A DNA stretch of 64,000 bases from Numida meleagris (lineage: Eukaryota > Chordata > Aves > Galliformes > Numididae): positions 10,590,225 through 10,654,224 of the forward strand of contig NC_034414.1 in assembly GCF_002078875.1 (NCBI RefSeq), given 5' to 3'. Position 1 is the stretch's first letter. Each line of letters opens with the position of its first letter. Made by a program: the position numbers and the translations under genes. The notes below the pieces were generated by a model. The model searched no databases. It was given only the letters and a program-made list of their open reading frames with translations, and had not been told where the DNA came from. This document shows, piece after piece, positions 38,671-55,177 of the stretch.

Positions 38671-38939
38671 TGGTGTTCAGTGAATTAAAAGTTTGAGGTC
38701 TTTTTTTGTTTCTTTGTTTTTTATACGGGATATGCTGTGTCTCTGTAGTAGCTTAGGAGTTTTGAAAATACAGCCTTGTATTCCAAAAAAATACTGTCTT
38801 GTACCTGAAATTAGCTGGACAAGAACTATAATATTTTCCAAAACAAATCTTTCAGTGAGTGGACAGCCTGAATGCAGTGCTGATTGTTTGCTTCCTTACT
38901 ATAGGAATTTGGGGGGGCATTAAATAAAGCAGGTTGACA

Positions 38940-39160
38940 GATTTAAAATGAAGGGGAACTTCACATAATCTATAATTAGATGCTGGAATGGTTTGTCCAG
39001 AGAAGTTGTGGATGCCCCCTGCCTGGAATGGTTTGATGCCAGGCTGGATGAGGCTTTGAGCAACCTGGTGTAGCGGGAGGTGTCCCTGCCTATAGCAGGA
39101 GGTTGGAACTAGGTGATCTCTAAGGTTCCTTCCAACCCAAACCATTCTATGATTCTATAA
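38940..39160 (+). mobile_element. CR1 LINE 3' fragment, sense
   Basis: About 220 bp of CR1 3' end: GTCCAGAGAAGTTGTGGATG, GGCTGGATGAGGCTTTGAGC, GGTTGGAACTAGGTGATCTC and CCTTCCAACCCAAACCATTC, then CTATGATTCTAT. The first 40 bp are uncertain. No ORF2 remains. Confidence 0.93.
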
Positions 39161-42087
39161 TTAACTACCGGGATTCTGCAAAAGTGATCAGAGGAAAGCA
39201 AAGGCAAAAAAAAAAAAAAAAAGTCACTGAAACGTTGTAATAAATAAAGGCGGGCACTGTATGGCTCCTTGAGCCGTATTGCTGAGGCTGAACGAATATC
39301 CTAAGAAACAGTACTGCTAACTCAGGAATATTCTTATCCTGAGCAGCTGTGATTGTTAGTTGCAAGACACTAGACTAGGTGATGGTAGTGTAATTTATTT
39401 GGTGTGAACTGTTCTCACATTCACTGTTAACTTTTGGCTATAAGAAGTGTACAGCTTAATTTTATGCTGCTTGTTTTAGAGGAGGAGTTGGGGAGAGGAG
39501 AGTAATTTTTATGAGATTTTTAAAGATAAAAGTTTGATAAAACATCTCTGTGGAAAAATTCAGTAACTCTGCACTCAGTGCTTAAAAAACACCACCAGCA
39601 TCATAAAGTAGTGGCCATATGAAATAATTTCTTGCTGTTTCCTGCCAAGAAGCAGATCAGGGTTCCATTCATGTATCCCTATAGTAATAGGTGGAAAAAA
39701 CACTTGATTTAAAAAAAAAAAAAAAAAAAGTAATACAGGAAATCAGTTCGTCTCTAGAAAATGTTTTTAGTTACTGCATTAAAAACATATATCAGCATAC
39801 AGTAAAATGCTTCAACGTTAGATATGTGCACATTCATCTATTGCAGAAAGATGAAATTTCAAGTTGCTGTCTTGATCTGTTCCAGCACATATAGCAACAG
39901 TGTGTTAATACACCAGTAAATGCTTTAGATTTTACTATGCATCATTTTAACATAATGTCAGTAGGCAGACATGAAGGAGATGTTTTGGGAACAGTTTCTA
40001 GATGTTGCTTTTCATATAATGAATGCAACTTTAAAAATGGCTTAAGGATTTGCATGACAGCAAGAGGGGTACAGAATGCCAGAACACCGGAGCAACTACT
40101 GGATCAGAGCAGTAATCCACCTAGCACTGTTTCTTCTCTTTGACGGTGATTAGAACCACATGCTCCAAAGGAAAATGCTTGTAACTGGCAATTAAAGGAT
40201 CTGCACATAGCAGGGTTTTTTTCCTCTGCCTTCCCTCCCCCTGTTGCCATAAATTACTGGTTGGCCTTTACTCTGACGTGCAAGTCTGACAAAACCTAGA
40301 AGGAACAGGAAATGACATGTGTGGTTTTAGCCAGTTTTTTTTTCTTCAGCTACATAAAGAGGGGGAAAAAAAAACCACACACACACAAAAAACACTTTCC
40401 CTTAATAGGCAAAACACCTTTTATACCTTTTTGAAATGTTTGAAAATATTGAAAGGAAGATCTGAGCAAATATAAGGGGGGAAAAAAAGAAAAGAAAAGT
40501 GTAAACTTTCTACAGGAGGCAAAGTGGAGGCTGACCCGCTGATACTCCTGGTTAGAAAAGCAGAAGTACCATGTCTTGTTTAAAAATAAAAAGAAAACAA
40601 AAAGAGGAAAAAAACCCAAATCAGCCAATCAATAAAGTGTTTTTCCACACACCTGCAGGCTTTATTATGAACGGTTTGAATAAGCCTACTGAAGACTTGT
40701 TTGAAACTTTAGTGTTACAGAGGAGCATTTTGTATCTGGTATCTTGGAGTCCAGTAAAAGAATTTCAGTAGGCAGAAACCTGTATGTTCCCATGTTGTTC
40801 TTATCTGCCCAGGCAAATCCATTGCACGTAGTATTTGGTGTATCAAATGGGAATTTAACAGACTAAGTAGGATCAAGACTCTTTGCAATGAAGGTATATT
40901 TCAGATTTCTTACAAAATTGAAAATAATTCTTTGAAAGAATTCAGTTTAGTCTAGGATAGAGACGTGACCATTTCCCTTCAGTACACGTATTTAGACCTC
41001 AGAACTGGGAAAGCATGCTCAGTTTCTCTTCAAAGACTGTGGCTATCTGCATACTTTACGACCTATTAGACATTTTACAGCCTTGGATAAATAAATTGTA
41101 TAGAGACAGGAATAGACAAGTATTAGGACTGCAAAAATATCCTACTTATAGCCCGTCCCATTAATTGTCACGGGAAGATTAGGGGGTAGTGAAATATCAT
41201 CGCTCTTTAAGTATCATATTTTAAGTGACATATGTTGTATTCATTGTGATAATCTTCTCAAGTAGCTGTTGTTGCGGCCTACAACAGAATATTGTCTATT
41301 ATCTAAATAATGCTACTTCTTTGACAAAGTTGTTCTTTGGTTGTATCACCGTTAGTCTTGCACTGAATATAACTTACCTGGGTAACAGCATGTAGTTTCT
41401 CAAAATCCACTTTTTCTTCGCAGAAAAAAAAAAAACCCCTAACAAATAAAATAGGCCTTCTAGGTCATATGCTGATTTGTTTTGAAATTACGTGAGTTTT
41501 AAAAGCCAGTTGATTTTAAACTGTCAGAAGACTCATTTAAAAATTAAAGCAATGAACCTAGCTTCAATACTGGTTGAAAGTCAGTCGTGATATTAAATGG
41601 ATGTGTAATGTAAACTTTTTTATATTTTACCACAAATTAGTTTCTAGTCTGGTTGAAGAATTTTGCTTTTGAATGAAGTGATTTTTTACAGAGTTGATTT
41701 CTGAATCAAGTCACTATGGTGTTGGTTTCATTGTTTAGTTAATTCTATGCTTGGTTGCTATGGAAATACTTATGGAGCCGATGCCTGATGGTGTCAAAGA
41801 GATGCCACTAGCAACTAGGAATCTTAAATTTGATCAATGAAAGACTTGGTCGGAGCATGGAATGTAAACAAGTGGTGTCAAATTGGACAAGTTTTCTTTT
41901 TCTAATGAGCATTAAAAAGCATGCCAAGACATCACTGAAACTGAAACTTACTGGGTAGCTAGTTTAGGCAATCAAACAGCAATGTTACAAATCATAACAG
42001 TATGTATGGGCTTGTATGGATTGTACAGTTCACCTTAGGGTATGGAGCATATTTATTAGTTATCTTCTAGTTGGAAAAGTGCTTTTT
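39161..42087. other. Intron 1 stretch, no gene seen
   Basis: Non-coding. A-runs at 39206-39222 and 39711-39729 and a short AC-rich patch near 40370-40392 are the only repeats. No exon recognised. Confidence 0.55.
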
Positions 42088-42573
42088 CATAGAATCATAG
42101 AATGGTCTGGGTTGAAAAGGAGCATAATGATCACCTAGTTTCAACTCCCCTGCTGAATGCAGGGTCACCAACGACTAGACCAGGCTGCCCAGAGCCACGT
42201 CCAGCCTTGCCTTGAATACCTCCAGGGATGGGGCATACACAACCCCCCTGGGCAACCTGTTCCAGTGCGTCACCCCCCTCTGAGTGAAAAACTTCCTCCT
42301 AATATCCAACCTAAACCTCCCCTGTCTTAGTTTAAAAAAATTCCCCTTATCCTATCACTCTCCACCCATGTAAACAGTCATAGCCCCTCCTGTTTATACG
42401 CTCCCTTCAAGTACTAGTAGGCCACGGTGAGGTCTCCCCAGAGCCTTCTCTTCTCCAAGCTAAACAAGCCCAGTTCCCTCAACCTTTCTTCACAGGAGAG
42501 GTGCTCCAGCCCTCTGATCATCTTTCTGGCCCACCTCTGGACCTGCTCCAAGAACTCCACGTCTTTCTCGTGC
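42088..42573 (-). mobile_element. CR1 LINE, 5'-truncated, antisense
   Basis: It starts CATAGAATCATAGAATGGTC and continues with GGGTTGAAAAGGAGCATAAT, CCAGGCTGCCCAGAGCCACG, CAACCTGTTCCAGTGCGTCA, a CCCCTTATCCTATCACTCTC block, and GAGCCTTCTCTTCTCCAAGC. It ends at GGACCTGCTCCAAGAACTCC. This is a well-preserved antisense copy of the GGGTTGAAAAGGACC subfamily, the same one as the sense copy in intron 9. It is 5'-truncated within the ORF2 C-terminus. Confidence 0.96.
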
Positions 42574-43631
42574 TGTGTTCTCCTACTTTTCATCTGCTTT
42601 TAGCTTATTTGGACTGCAATCCATTAGAGTGATATTTTTTCCTTACTTTTTCTTTGTATAAGTAATGTTGCTTGTTCCTGTGGCTGTATATACTATAAAT
42701 TGTATCAGGAAAGGCCTTTACTGCTGTTAGTTTGTGTACATTTTTTTAACAGATATGTCTGGTGTTGCTAACAACATGTGCTTTGCCAAAGTGCTATCCT
42801 TAAGTTCTGGTAATTTTTAGGTGGATGTTCAACAGTCAGGGCTTTTTCTGTTCTGCTCAGTTATTTCCCACCCCTCCTCCTCCCTCTCTAACCCTAAACC
42901 TCCCTATAAATTGATGGATTACGAATAGCATCAGATAAGTTGAATCTAAAATTATTTTGTTCAAATTGTATGACATTCCTCAGTAGTATAAGGAAATGTT
43001 ATAAACAAAGGGTAATACCTGATGCAGAATGCCCATTTTGCTGCGTGTTTCCAGTAAGTGATATATATTTAAAGTTTCCGTAGATTCAACTAAACATCTG
43101 TAGATCAGAATGTAGCAGTTAATTCTTCTAAGTAGTTACTCTGTTGTTAAGCTCTAACAATTATTTTTTAGCTTTTGAACCTTATTTCCAGTGATAAAAA
43201 TTCCCTCTGTGGGACTCTTACCTTTATTTGAGTAACACCTTTCAGTTTGAGCTAAACCCATCATCTCAGCTGATGGTGCCCAAATCCAAAACAGCCACTT
43301 GTACTTAAAGCATTTTTGTATGCTGCTTCATCTCATTTTAACTGTACTGAAATGTACTTTATAGACTACATAGACTCCATTATTATATGTAAGCATAATA
43401 CAGACCGTGACTGTTAATGAACATGTAGTACTGTTGTACATTTGTACATATTTTTCATTGTTGTTGTTTATTTGCTGTTGTTGTCGTAGTAACTTTCCTT
43501 CAAAACTCTGATCAGCCTGACAAGCAGTTATATGAAAACAAGAAAGCGTGATCATTGCTCTTTGGATGAACTGGGAGTCTCTAGGAGTAGTTGGGCTGAG
43601 ATGAGAACACATCCTCCAGGATGACTGATAA

Positions 43632-44003
43632 TCTGGTGCGCGTGCTCATGGAGAGTGGAAAGCCATAATTTTATCACCTCACCAGAAGTTCATCAGCTTT
43701 ATTGGAGCCCACAACGATTTTATTTTTGAAGGAGCTTCCAATCGTGTGGCTTCTGTAGTGTTGGCACTGCAAACTGATGCTCAGAAGCTCGAGTACATGA
43801 TCTGTAACTCGGAACTTCTGTGACTCAAGTTCCTCCTAGATCAGGTGTTTCTTGTTAGAGGAGATAAAGAAGAATGTTACATGCAAGTGAGTTACAAAAT
43901 CTTAGTATTTCAGAGTACGGATCTTTTTGCAACAATTCCAATGGTTGCAAAATCAAAAATTGCTGATGCTCTGCCTAAGACATATTTTAAGGTCAGTTCA
44001 CAT
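43632..44003 (+). pseudogene. Coding-like stretch, unidentified, possible decayed pseudogene
   Basis: One reading frame stays open for 63 codons (43632-43820), meets a TGA, and stays open for 60 more to a TAA at 44004. The composition is protein-like: it includes KFISFIGAHNDFIFEGASNR, then VASVVLALQTDAQKLEYMIC, and after the stop LKFLLDQVFLVRGDKEECYM. There is also ATG-led MTDNLVRVLMESGK in another frame just upstream (43621-43662), which could join by a frameshift. I do not recognise a parent protein. There is no poly-A tail or clean splice border. It may be an old retrocopy or a chance frame. I am unsure. Confidence 0.35.
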
Positions 44004-44445
44004 TAAGTTAAACCATTTCCTTTTTACTCCCATTCTGCTCAAAGATTAGTGGAGCTCTTTGTAACTTTTGTTGGCAATCTGTGGTAGTTAATTAAAATTT
44101 TGGCTACTGAACTCTCAAAAATAGTAATTCCAGAGATGGTGCCTTTTACTGTTTTGAAATGAAGTTGCAGTGCATGGCCTTTAGCTAATTGAACAAATTG
44201 TGGTAAACAGTGAGAAAGTAAGTGTCGCCAATAAGTAGTTTCTGATTAGAAATGGTGAAGAGTAGATTCTTCCCTCAGCAGAGAAGTTTCTTTGTGAAGA
44301 AGCAAGGTTGATCAGCTGTGATAACCTTTTAAACTGTCACCCCTCTTGGTCCCTAAAGCCACTTCAGTTCTGCAGAGGAAAAACGCTGCTAGTTTCTGTT
44401 CCTTTCTCTCCGAGTTTGTCGGAGGGGGAGGCTTTGTGGATGTGA

Positions 44446-44461
44446 GTGCCATCTTGTGGCC
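44446..44461. promoter_or_regulatory. Candidate CTCF-type site
   Basis: GTGCCATCTTGTGGCC resembles the CTCF core in the form GCCATCTNGTGGC. It sits beside a GC-richer patch (44408-44445). Motif only; occupancy unknown. Confidence 0.3.
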
Positions 44462-46318
44462 TATTGTCAGCATCTAAGAACGAGTGATTATCCCCTTCTC
44501 ATTATTAACTTGTAAGGCTTTGGGTAAAACAGAATTTTACCAAGTTGTATTTACCATGGAAAAATATTAATTGTGTGGTGATCTGTAGTTTTTCACCGTC
44601 CTTAGCAGAAGAGATTGTGCCTACAGTTTTAATCAGGTTATTTTAATTATCTCAATATGTGCCAGATGGAAGTTTTACAGTTAACATGCATGATGATAGC
44701 CTGGTAGCTGTGGTAAAACAATACACCTGTCTCCTCTCAGGAGATTTGGCTTTTAATTAATGATGATGTATAGTGAATAAAAACAAATAGTAATAACCTG
44801 TTGGTAACACACAGATGAACCTGTGTTCTGTTACTTCAAAACTGTTCTCATTCTTTTGCTGCAAAAATTGAAATCAGTTGCAAAGCTTGAATGAAATGAA
44901 AGTAGAAAATTTTCAATCATGAATCCAAGCTGTGGAGTTTTTCATTTAAATAAAATTGTCTGTGAAATATTGCTCTCCCATTCAAAGTATCAAACCATTA
45001 TTTCCACTCGAAGTAGGCTTTGAGTGAACCGTGCACATTGTTTTTCCTTGTGTACACTGGGTGGGTATTAGGACAGAAGTTTTAGTGGTAGCGATGAATA
45101 GTTTACGCCTCTCAGACACTGAGGTTTTTTCTCTACTAAGATGGTGCTAAAGCAAAAAGGAAGTCTTTGAACTTTTAGTCCTTTAGATCAATCCTCCAAA
45201 ACTTGACAGCTTATATGAGTGCGTATACATATAGGTATGTACACATTTGTGTGCACACACAGAAGAGAGCAGTTGTGTCAGTAAAAGTATCTGGAGTTAA
45301 AGGTTTGGTACAGAAATATTCTGGAGCTAATACAATGCGTGAGTATGGTGAGACAGTGTTTGGCACTACTGTAATGCTCATCACTGACAGGCTAACAGTC
45401 ACTTTGTATATTTAAGTTTTTAAAACAGTTTTGATGAATGAGGGCCCCAAACCTCAAGTCCTTAAACTCTTAATTCTTGGATTAATTTTACTTCATGTAA
45501 AATGGATGTTCTCAGTCTGTGCGCATGCTTAAGTGGTTAGCCACCTTCAGTTTTCATAGCAAGTGGATGTCGTAACTAATAACTTTAAACATATTGCTTA
45601 ATAGTGTCCGTAGAAAGATAACAAAAGAGAAGAGGAGCCTATAGATGTCGTCCTTGCCTGGGTACTGCTGTCACGCAGCCTGCATTTCTTCATTGACACT
45701 TTCTACACCTTCTGCTGGGCTAGTGCCAGCATGGAACATTGTGTTTGCCCCAGGAAAGAGCTGTTAGTCTTGGAGGAACAAAATCAAACATAGCTCTCAC
45801 CTATGAAAATAAGCAGAAAAAATTATAGGACTGCAAAATATGAACTAGGAGGCAAGGGTATTGGTGCCTTATTTGCGCTCTGTAACTATAAGTGGAAGAG
45901 AGGGGGAAAAAAGAGTAGTCTTTGTTTTTGCTTGTGAGTACACATTTTGTTGTGCAAATGAATTAATTTATCAGAGAATGATTAGAAACTTGGTCTGCCA
46001 TGATAATTTAGTGGCTGTCAAGAAGTAAGAAAGACTGAACACTTTTGAAACATAGCAGACATCTGAATTTCATTCTTTGTATGTTGTTTTTATTTTTTGC
46101 TCACTGAAAAATTAAGTGAGTGCTGTTGACGTACTTGAAGCTGATACTATCTTCAGATTGTGTTGCTGACGTTCTTTTGTGGTTTTGGTGGGTTTTGTGA
46201 AGCTATTTGGCTGGTAGATTGGTAATCATATTCAAGCAGAAACTAAAAAAACACTTCTCCTGCAAGAGAATGCTTTTTAAAGTACAGATATTGTTTTCAG
46301 CCTGAAGTATTGAGGAGC

Positions 46319-46342
46319 TTTTTTTTTTTTTTTTTTTTTTTT
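46319..46342. repeat. T24 homopolymer
   Basis: Twenty-four consecutive T residues followed by AAATGAGTGA. It could be an antisense A-tail of an old retrocopy, but no body is recognisable beside it. Confidence 0.95.
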
Positions 46343-47710
46343 AAATGAGTGATGATAATACAGTGCTTTCTACACAGAGCTTACAAAACTGTTTCTGTTT
46401 GAATGGCTCTGGGAAGAAAAAGAAGTTCTATGTTGGATTCTCTATCAGATTTTTAAGAGAAGGAAAGATTAATTCAGCTGGTATAGATTGCCATGAGCTG
46501 TGGAATTCATGCAGTTTTATTAGATAAAACTAAGTAGAAAAATTACATTTTATGTACATTTCTCAAAGTAAACAAATCAATCGATAAATGAACTGAACTT
46601 TTAGACATTGTCATTACAGATGCTATATTTACGGAGTAGGGAAAAAACAATAGTCACAAAACCTGATGGTTTTACATAATAGGTTGCGTGTTGTAATTTA
46701 ATGTGACTAGTGATGCTGAATACATATGATGGGCATTTCTTTTCATAGAGCTACTGCCAGTGTTCTGAATGGCAAACAACTGATGCAATGTATTACATTT
46801 CTACCAAAAGATTAGCAACTGTTATTGTGAAAACAGGACTCAGAAAACACATACAAATCAGTTTAGATATAAAGCCAATGTCATTCAGAATGGTCATTTG
46901 ATCAGTTTGTGTACACGTATGGAAATTATACATAGGGCAATGCATCTACTGCCAAGGCATGTCTGATGTTCTAATATCAGCGTGTATCAGTGTATTTTTT
47001 TTGTATTTACTTTAATATCTTAATGTTGGAGCAAAAGCATATAAAAAATGAGCTGATACTAAGTCTTGGTAATGAGATATGGTTCTGGGAAAGTATTTGG
47101 ACAAGGAGGCCAAGGCGGCCTAATTTCTCAGCTGTAGGATGCTTTTTGCCACGTGTCTCTCATTTCACAGTTCAGTGTGGTAGTGTTACTCCTGAGAGGC
47201 TAACGACAGTGATACTAGCACATACAGTGGCGTAGTTAACTGTGTTACACAGCTCATCCTGTTTATGGACCCAGTCACATGTATGCGTATCCCAGATAAC
47301 TATTCTCCCTTTTGCTTCTCTTTTTAGGAACTAGAAAGTCAAGGGACTTTTTCTAGATTGTCGTCTAAAAAAATAATTTCTGCAAGAAACAGAAACAGCA
47401 AATAATGATTTCTAAGGCTTCTTGTCGACCTTTCATCCTGTATCTCTGCCACAATACCTCAGCTTCCTTACCTTCCGGATTCTGTCTGACTCTCCTTTAA
47501 CCAAAATATACAAAATATTCTCAAATAACTGATTGTCTACAGTATTTTGTAATTTTGGTCTATGACAGAAGTAGCTTATGATCAGAATATGACTCAAAGT
47601 TTGTAGACTGCCCGGGTTGACTTTAATTGGTCAGTTGAGTCCAAATTTATAGGACAAGAAGAAGGTGGAGAAACTGGAGAGACAGTTTTGTTGCTAGATC
47701 ATAATAAATA

Positions 47711-47765
47711 TTTTATATATAAATGTGTGTGTATGTATGTGTATATATAAATATATGTAACTATA
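47711..47765. repeat. TA/TG microsatellite
   Basis: Mixed TATA, GTGTGT and GTATGTAT units over about 55 bp, roughly 200 bp before exon 2. Likely length-variable. Confidence 0.9.
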
Positions 47766-47937
47766 TCCCTATTGGGATCTCTTATGGGAATTTCTTCAGA
47801 CATTTCTTTAGGATTTTAGCTGTTGTAGCACTGACAGAAAAAATAGCCTCAGTTTCACATGGAAAAAAAAAAGGAAGAAGTATTTTATATTGCAATACAT
47901 AATCAATATTTATTCTATTTTTGCTTTTAAGCATTAA

Positions 47938-49169
<1,232 letters not shown>

Positions 49170-50925
49170 TAGAGAGAGAAAAAATGATTTGGAAAGAATG
49201 CTCCTCTGTGTATAGCAGCTTCTTTATGGAGTAGCTGTGCACAGTGAAGTCAAAAGAAAGAAGCTGTGAAAACATATTGAATGAAATGCAAACGTGTGCC
49301 AGAATGCAAAATCAAGTGGCTGACAGATAGGTCTGCATGCTGAGCACATTTTCTCGAAATAAACACGGGATTTAAAAAAAATAAAGTAGGAGAAGAAAAA
49401 AGAAAGCAGATAAAAAATGAAAATATTACGTTCTCACATTGATGGGACAAGCAGAGCTGTTCTTGATCTAACAATTACTTTTCAGATGCATGACTTGTAT
49501 GACTTTGTCATTGACTTTATTCAGAATAAATTCATTTTTTGTGAACATCAAGCTAGCTATCAGACAGAAGCAAACAAGATATGTAAAAGGAAAAGAATAA
49601 TCTCTTTTTCCTATGCAGCACTTCACATTGTGGAACCAGTGTGTAAATCTGTTGCCACCTCTCCATCATCTAGGGTAAATAACTGCAAGCAAGTCCGTAG
49701 TAACTATAGAAGATGTTAAAGAACATGGTGGAAAAGCATTCAAATATTCAAACTCAACTGTGGTACACCAGAGCTAAGAGTTCTAGGGTAGCACAGTGCT
49801 GACAACTTGAAACTAGTTTCTGCAGAGGCTAGAGTGGGAAGTCCCTGCACTGCTGCTTCCATTTTCATACAGCTGGCAGGTTGTCCTAAATTGGTCAGAT
49901 TGCTGCCTTAGTATTTTCAGGTCGGATAAACTGGATCATGAGCTAGATTCAGTGCATATGCTGGAGCCTTCTTTCAGTATTATGCTGACACGTGTGCTTG
50001 TTTCAGGGAGTAGACTTTTCTGCTCTACTGTCAGCGATTTTCAGCTGTGCTCCCCATGTTGCATGAGAGCCCACTGACACAGAAGTGCATTCTAAGCCTG
50101 ATAGATCGTAGGGCTTAGTCTTGCATTGTGACCAAATTCTGGGCTCAAACAACTCGTCTTCCTTCTCTGGTCTAGATGCCCAACCTAGAGGAATTTTTGA
50201 GTCTTGCTTTACAGTTTTAGTTATTTTCTCTGATTGTTTGGAGTTTGTCTTAAGGCATCAATCCATATTATTTTTGTGAGACAATTTACAGGTGCTGCAT
50301 ACCCTTGCTGCCTACCTAACTGCTTCCTGCATATAACTTTTCCAGCACGTATTTGACTGATTTCAGATCTGCCTTTGATTTTGTTTAACTTCTGTATAGC
50401 AAATCACTCTGCAAGAGTGGGCTTAGTTAACACCTTCATTATCTGCCTGTTTGAATATTTTGTTGTTCTAGTGCAGCATTGCTGTAAGTGGTTTGTCTAA
50501 TTTGGCAGAATGTATTTCTCTGGTTCTCATTCTGGTAGGGCTGGTTAAGGACTACTGCAGGTTTCTGTGGGAGATGGTGGTCTTGTTCTGCTTGTGCAGT
50601 TTCACCTTTCTGACTGTGGCTTTTTGCAGCAAAGCAAACAGAGTCAAGGTACATATTATATCAAGGACGCAGAACAGTCTGATGTTTCAGGGTCAGAAAA
50701 TAATCTTTTGTGTTAACACTTTTTCATTATTTGAAGTATATGGTAGTGAGTGAAGTAAGATCTTTGAGCACTCAGTGAAGCTTAAAACTGTGAAGTCAGA
50801 ATTTCTGCTAGACCATTTGAGGTTAGTATCCAAGTATCACTTGTCCTCATATGTGACCCTGCAGACTTCACTCTGCAAATGTTCCTTTTAAGTTTTTTTG
50901 TTTAAAACATTCTTTTCTGGCATCA

Positions 50926-50953
50926 TTTTTGTTTGTTTGTTTTGTTTGTTTTC
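50926..50953. repeat. (GTTT)n simple repeat
   Basis: TTTGTTTGTTTGTTTTGTTT-type sequence, in inverted relation to the CAAA repeat about 720 bp downstream. Confidence 0.85.
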
Positions 50954-51668
50954 CTTTGCAAGGTCTGATTCCATGCATCTGAGTTATGTGGAACACTACC
51001 TTCCTCCCGAAACTGAATGGACAAATCAGGGGTCAAATTAACAAGTGGACTGTAGAATAAAAGGAGTCGGATTTCTTAAATGCGGTTAGAATACAATATA
51101 TAGATTTTTATGTGCAGTGGATGCAGATAAGCCAGAGCTAGCTCTGCAGTTTAGGTTCAAGGATGTTATTATGTCTATTACTTAGATTCTCTTAGTTACT
51201 ATTTAAATGTTGCTATACATTTCTGTGTGTAGTTCAGTAAGGTAGAGCTAGTAAGTCCGGAGTTATTTCCATATAGGACCTTTTGAGAATCACAGCAGTG
51301 ATTCTCTGTTTTTGGGCTGCAGAATGTCTAAAATAACACAGCTTCAAGGCTGGGAGTGGAGAGGTGTCTGGGAAGCCTCCTTGGTGCTATGAGACAGGCG
51401 TGGAAACAGAGAGGTAGCTTTGATGTACCAGAACTGGCCCTGTGTACTATCATCTTTTCTTTGTTTTCCACAATATGTGTCGATTTTGTTAACTGAGTTA
51501 CTGAAATCTCAGGCTATTCTGGGTGTGGGAAAGCTGATTGTGTAGCTGTATGGTTGAATTGGGTAGAAAAATCATCCATAACCCTACGTCTGTTGTCCTC
51601 TACAAGATCTCAATTTTTACAAGCAATTGAGGAATAATTGTTGAACCATGTGGATTTCAAAGCACAAC

Positions 51669-51710
51669 AAAATAAGAAAAAAAACACAAAAAACAAACAA
51701 ACAAACAAAA
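51669..51710. repeat. (CAAA)n simple repeat
   Basis: A-rich lead-in followed by CAAACAAACAAACAAA. Low complexity. Confidence 0.85.
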
Positions 51711-51843
51711 ACGCCCACCAACAAAACATAACTAATTGTAATAATCTAAATAATTTTTAAATACATCTTTTTGATTTTATTGATCAGTAAGAATGAAGAT
51801 GAAACACCACGCTTCCTATTTTACAATAAACAATTAACAGTAG

Positions 51844-55070
<3,227 letters not shown>

Positions 55071-55177
55071 CCAAGGATCTCATTCAAATGGGTCTTTTGG
55101 TGCAAGCCTGCTGACGATACCAAAACAAAGATCATCATCTTTGACACTGGCTCACCATATAGGTCCCAGACGAGCAG
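55071..55177 (+). CDS. PDE3B: PDE3B coding exon 5 (TIPKQRSSS phosphosite segment)
   Basis: A 107-nt exon: one base completes the Ser codon from exon 4, then 35 codons, then one base G passed to exon 6. The acceptor is TTCTAATTCAG and the donor GTAAGA. The product reads QGSHSNGSFGASLLTIPKQR followed by SSSLTLAHHIGPRRA. It aligns with the mammalian PDE3B segment around [22 protein letters not shown]. The KQRSSS motif is a basophilic kinase / 14-3-3-like context; function here is inferred from the family. The short frame labelled by an ATG at 54884 is a chance frame crossing the acceptor; the real entry is set by the splice border. Confidence 0.93.

Larger units (their letters stand above)
33331..38939. 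other. Intron 1 stretch with low-complexity DNA
   Basis: Non-coding. It contains a T-rich tract ending in T20 at 37665-37684, a G11 run at 37857-37867, a decayed TA/TG tract at 38536-38670, and a possible ancient LINE relic around 35985-36140. No exon recognised. Confidence 0.55.

Noticed and set aside
42888..42901. Telomere-like TAACCCTAAACC
   Set aside because: Fewer than two full TAACCC units; chance occurrence in C-rich sequence, not an interstitial telomere array.
49417..49719. 100-codon frame in intron 3
   Set aside because: Does not join any PDE3B phase and shows no family features.
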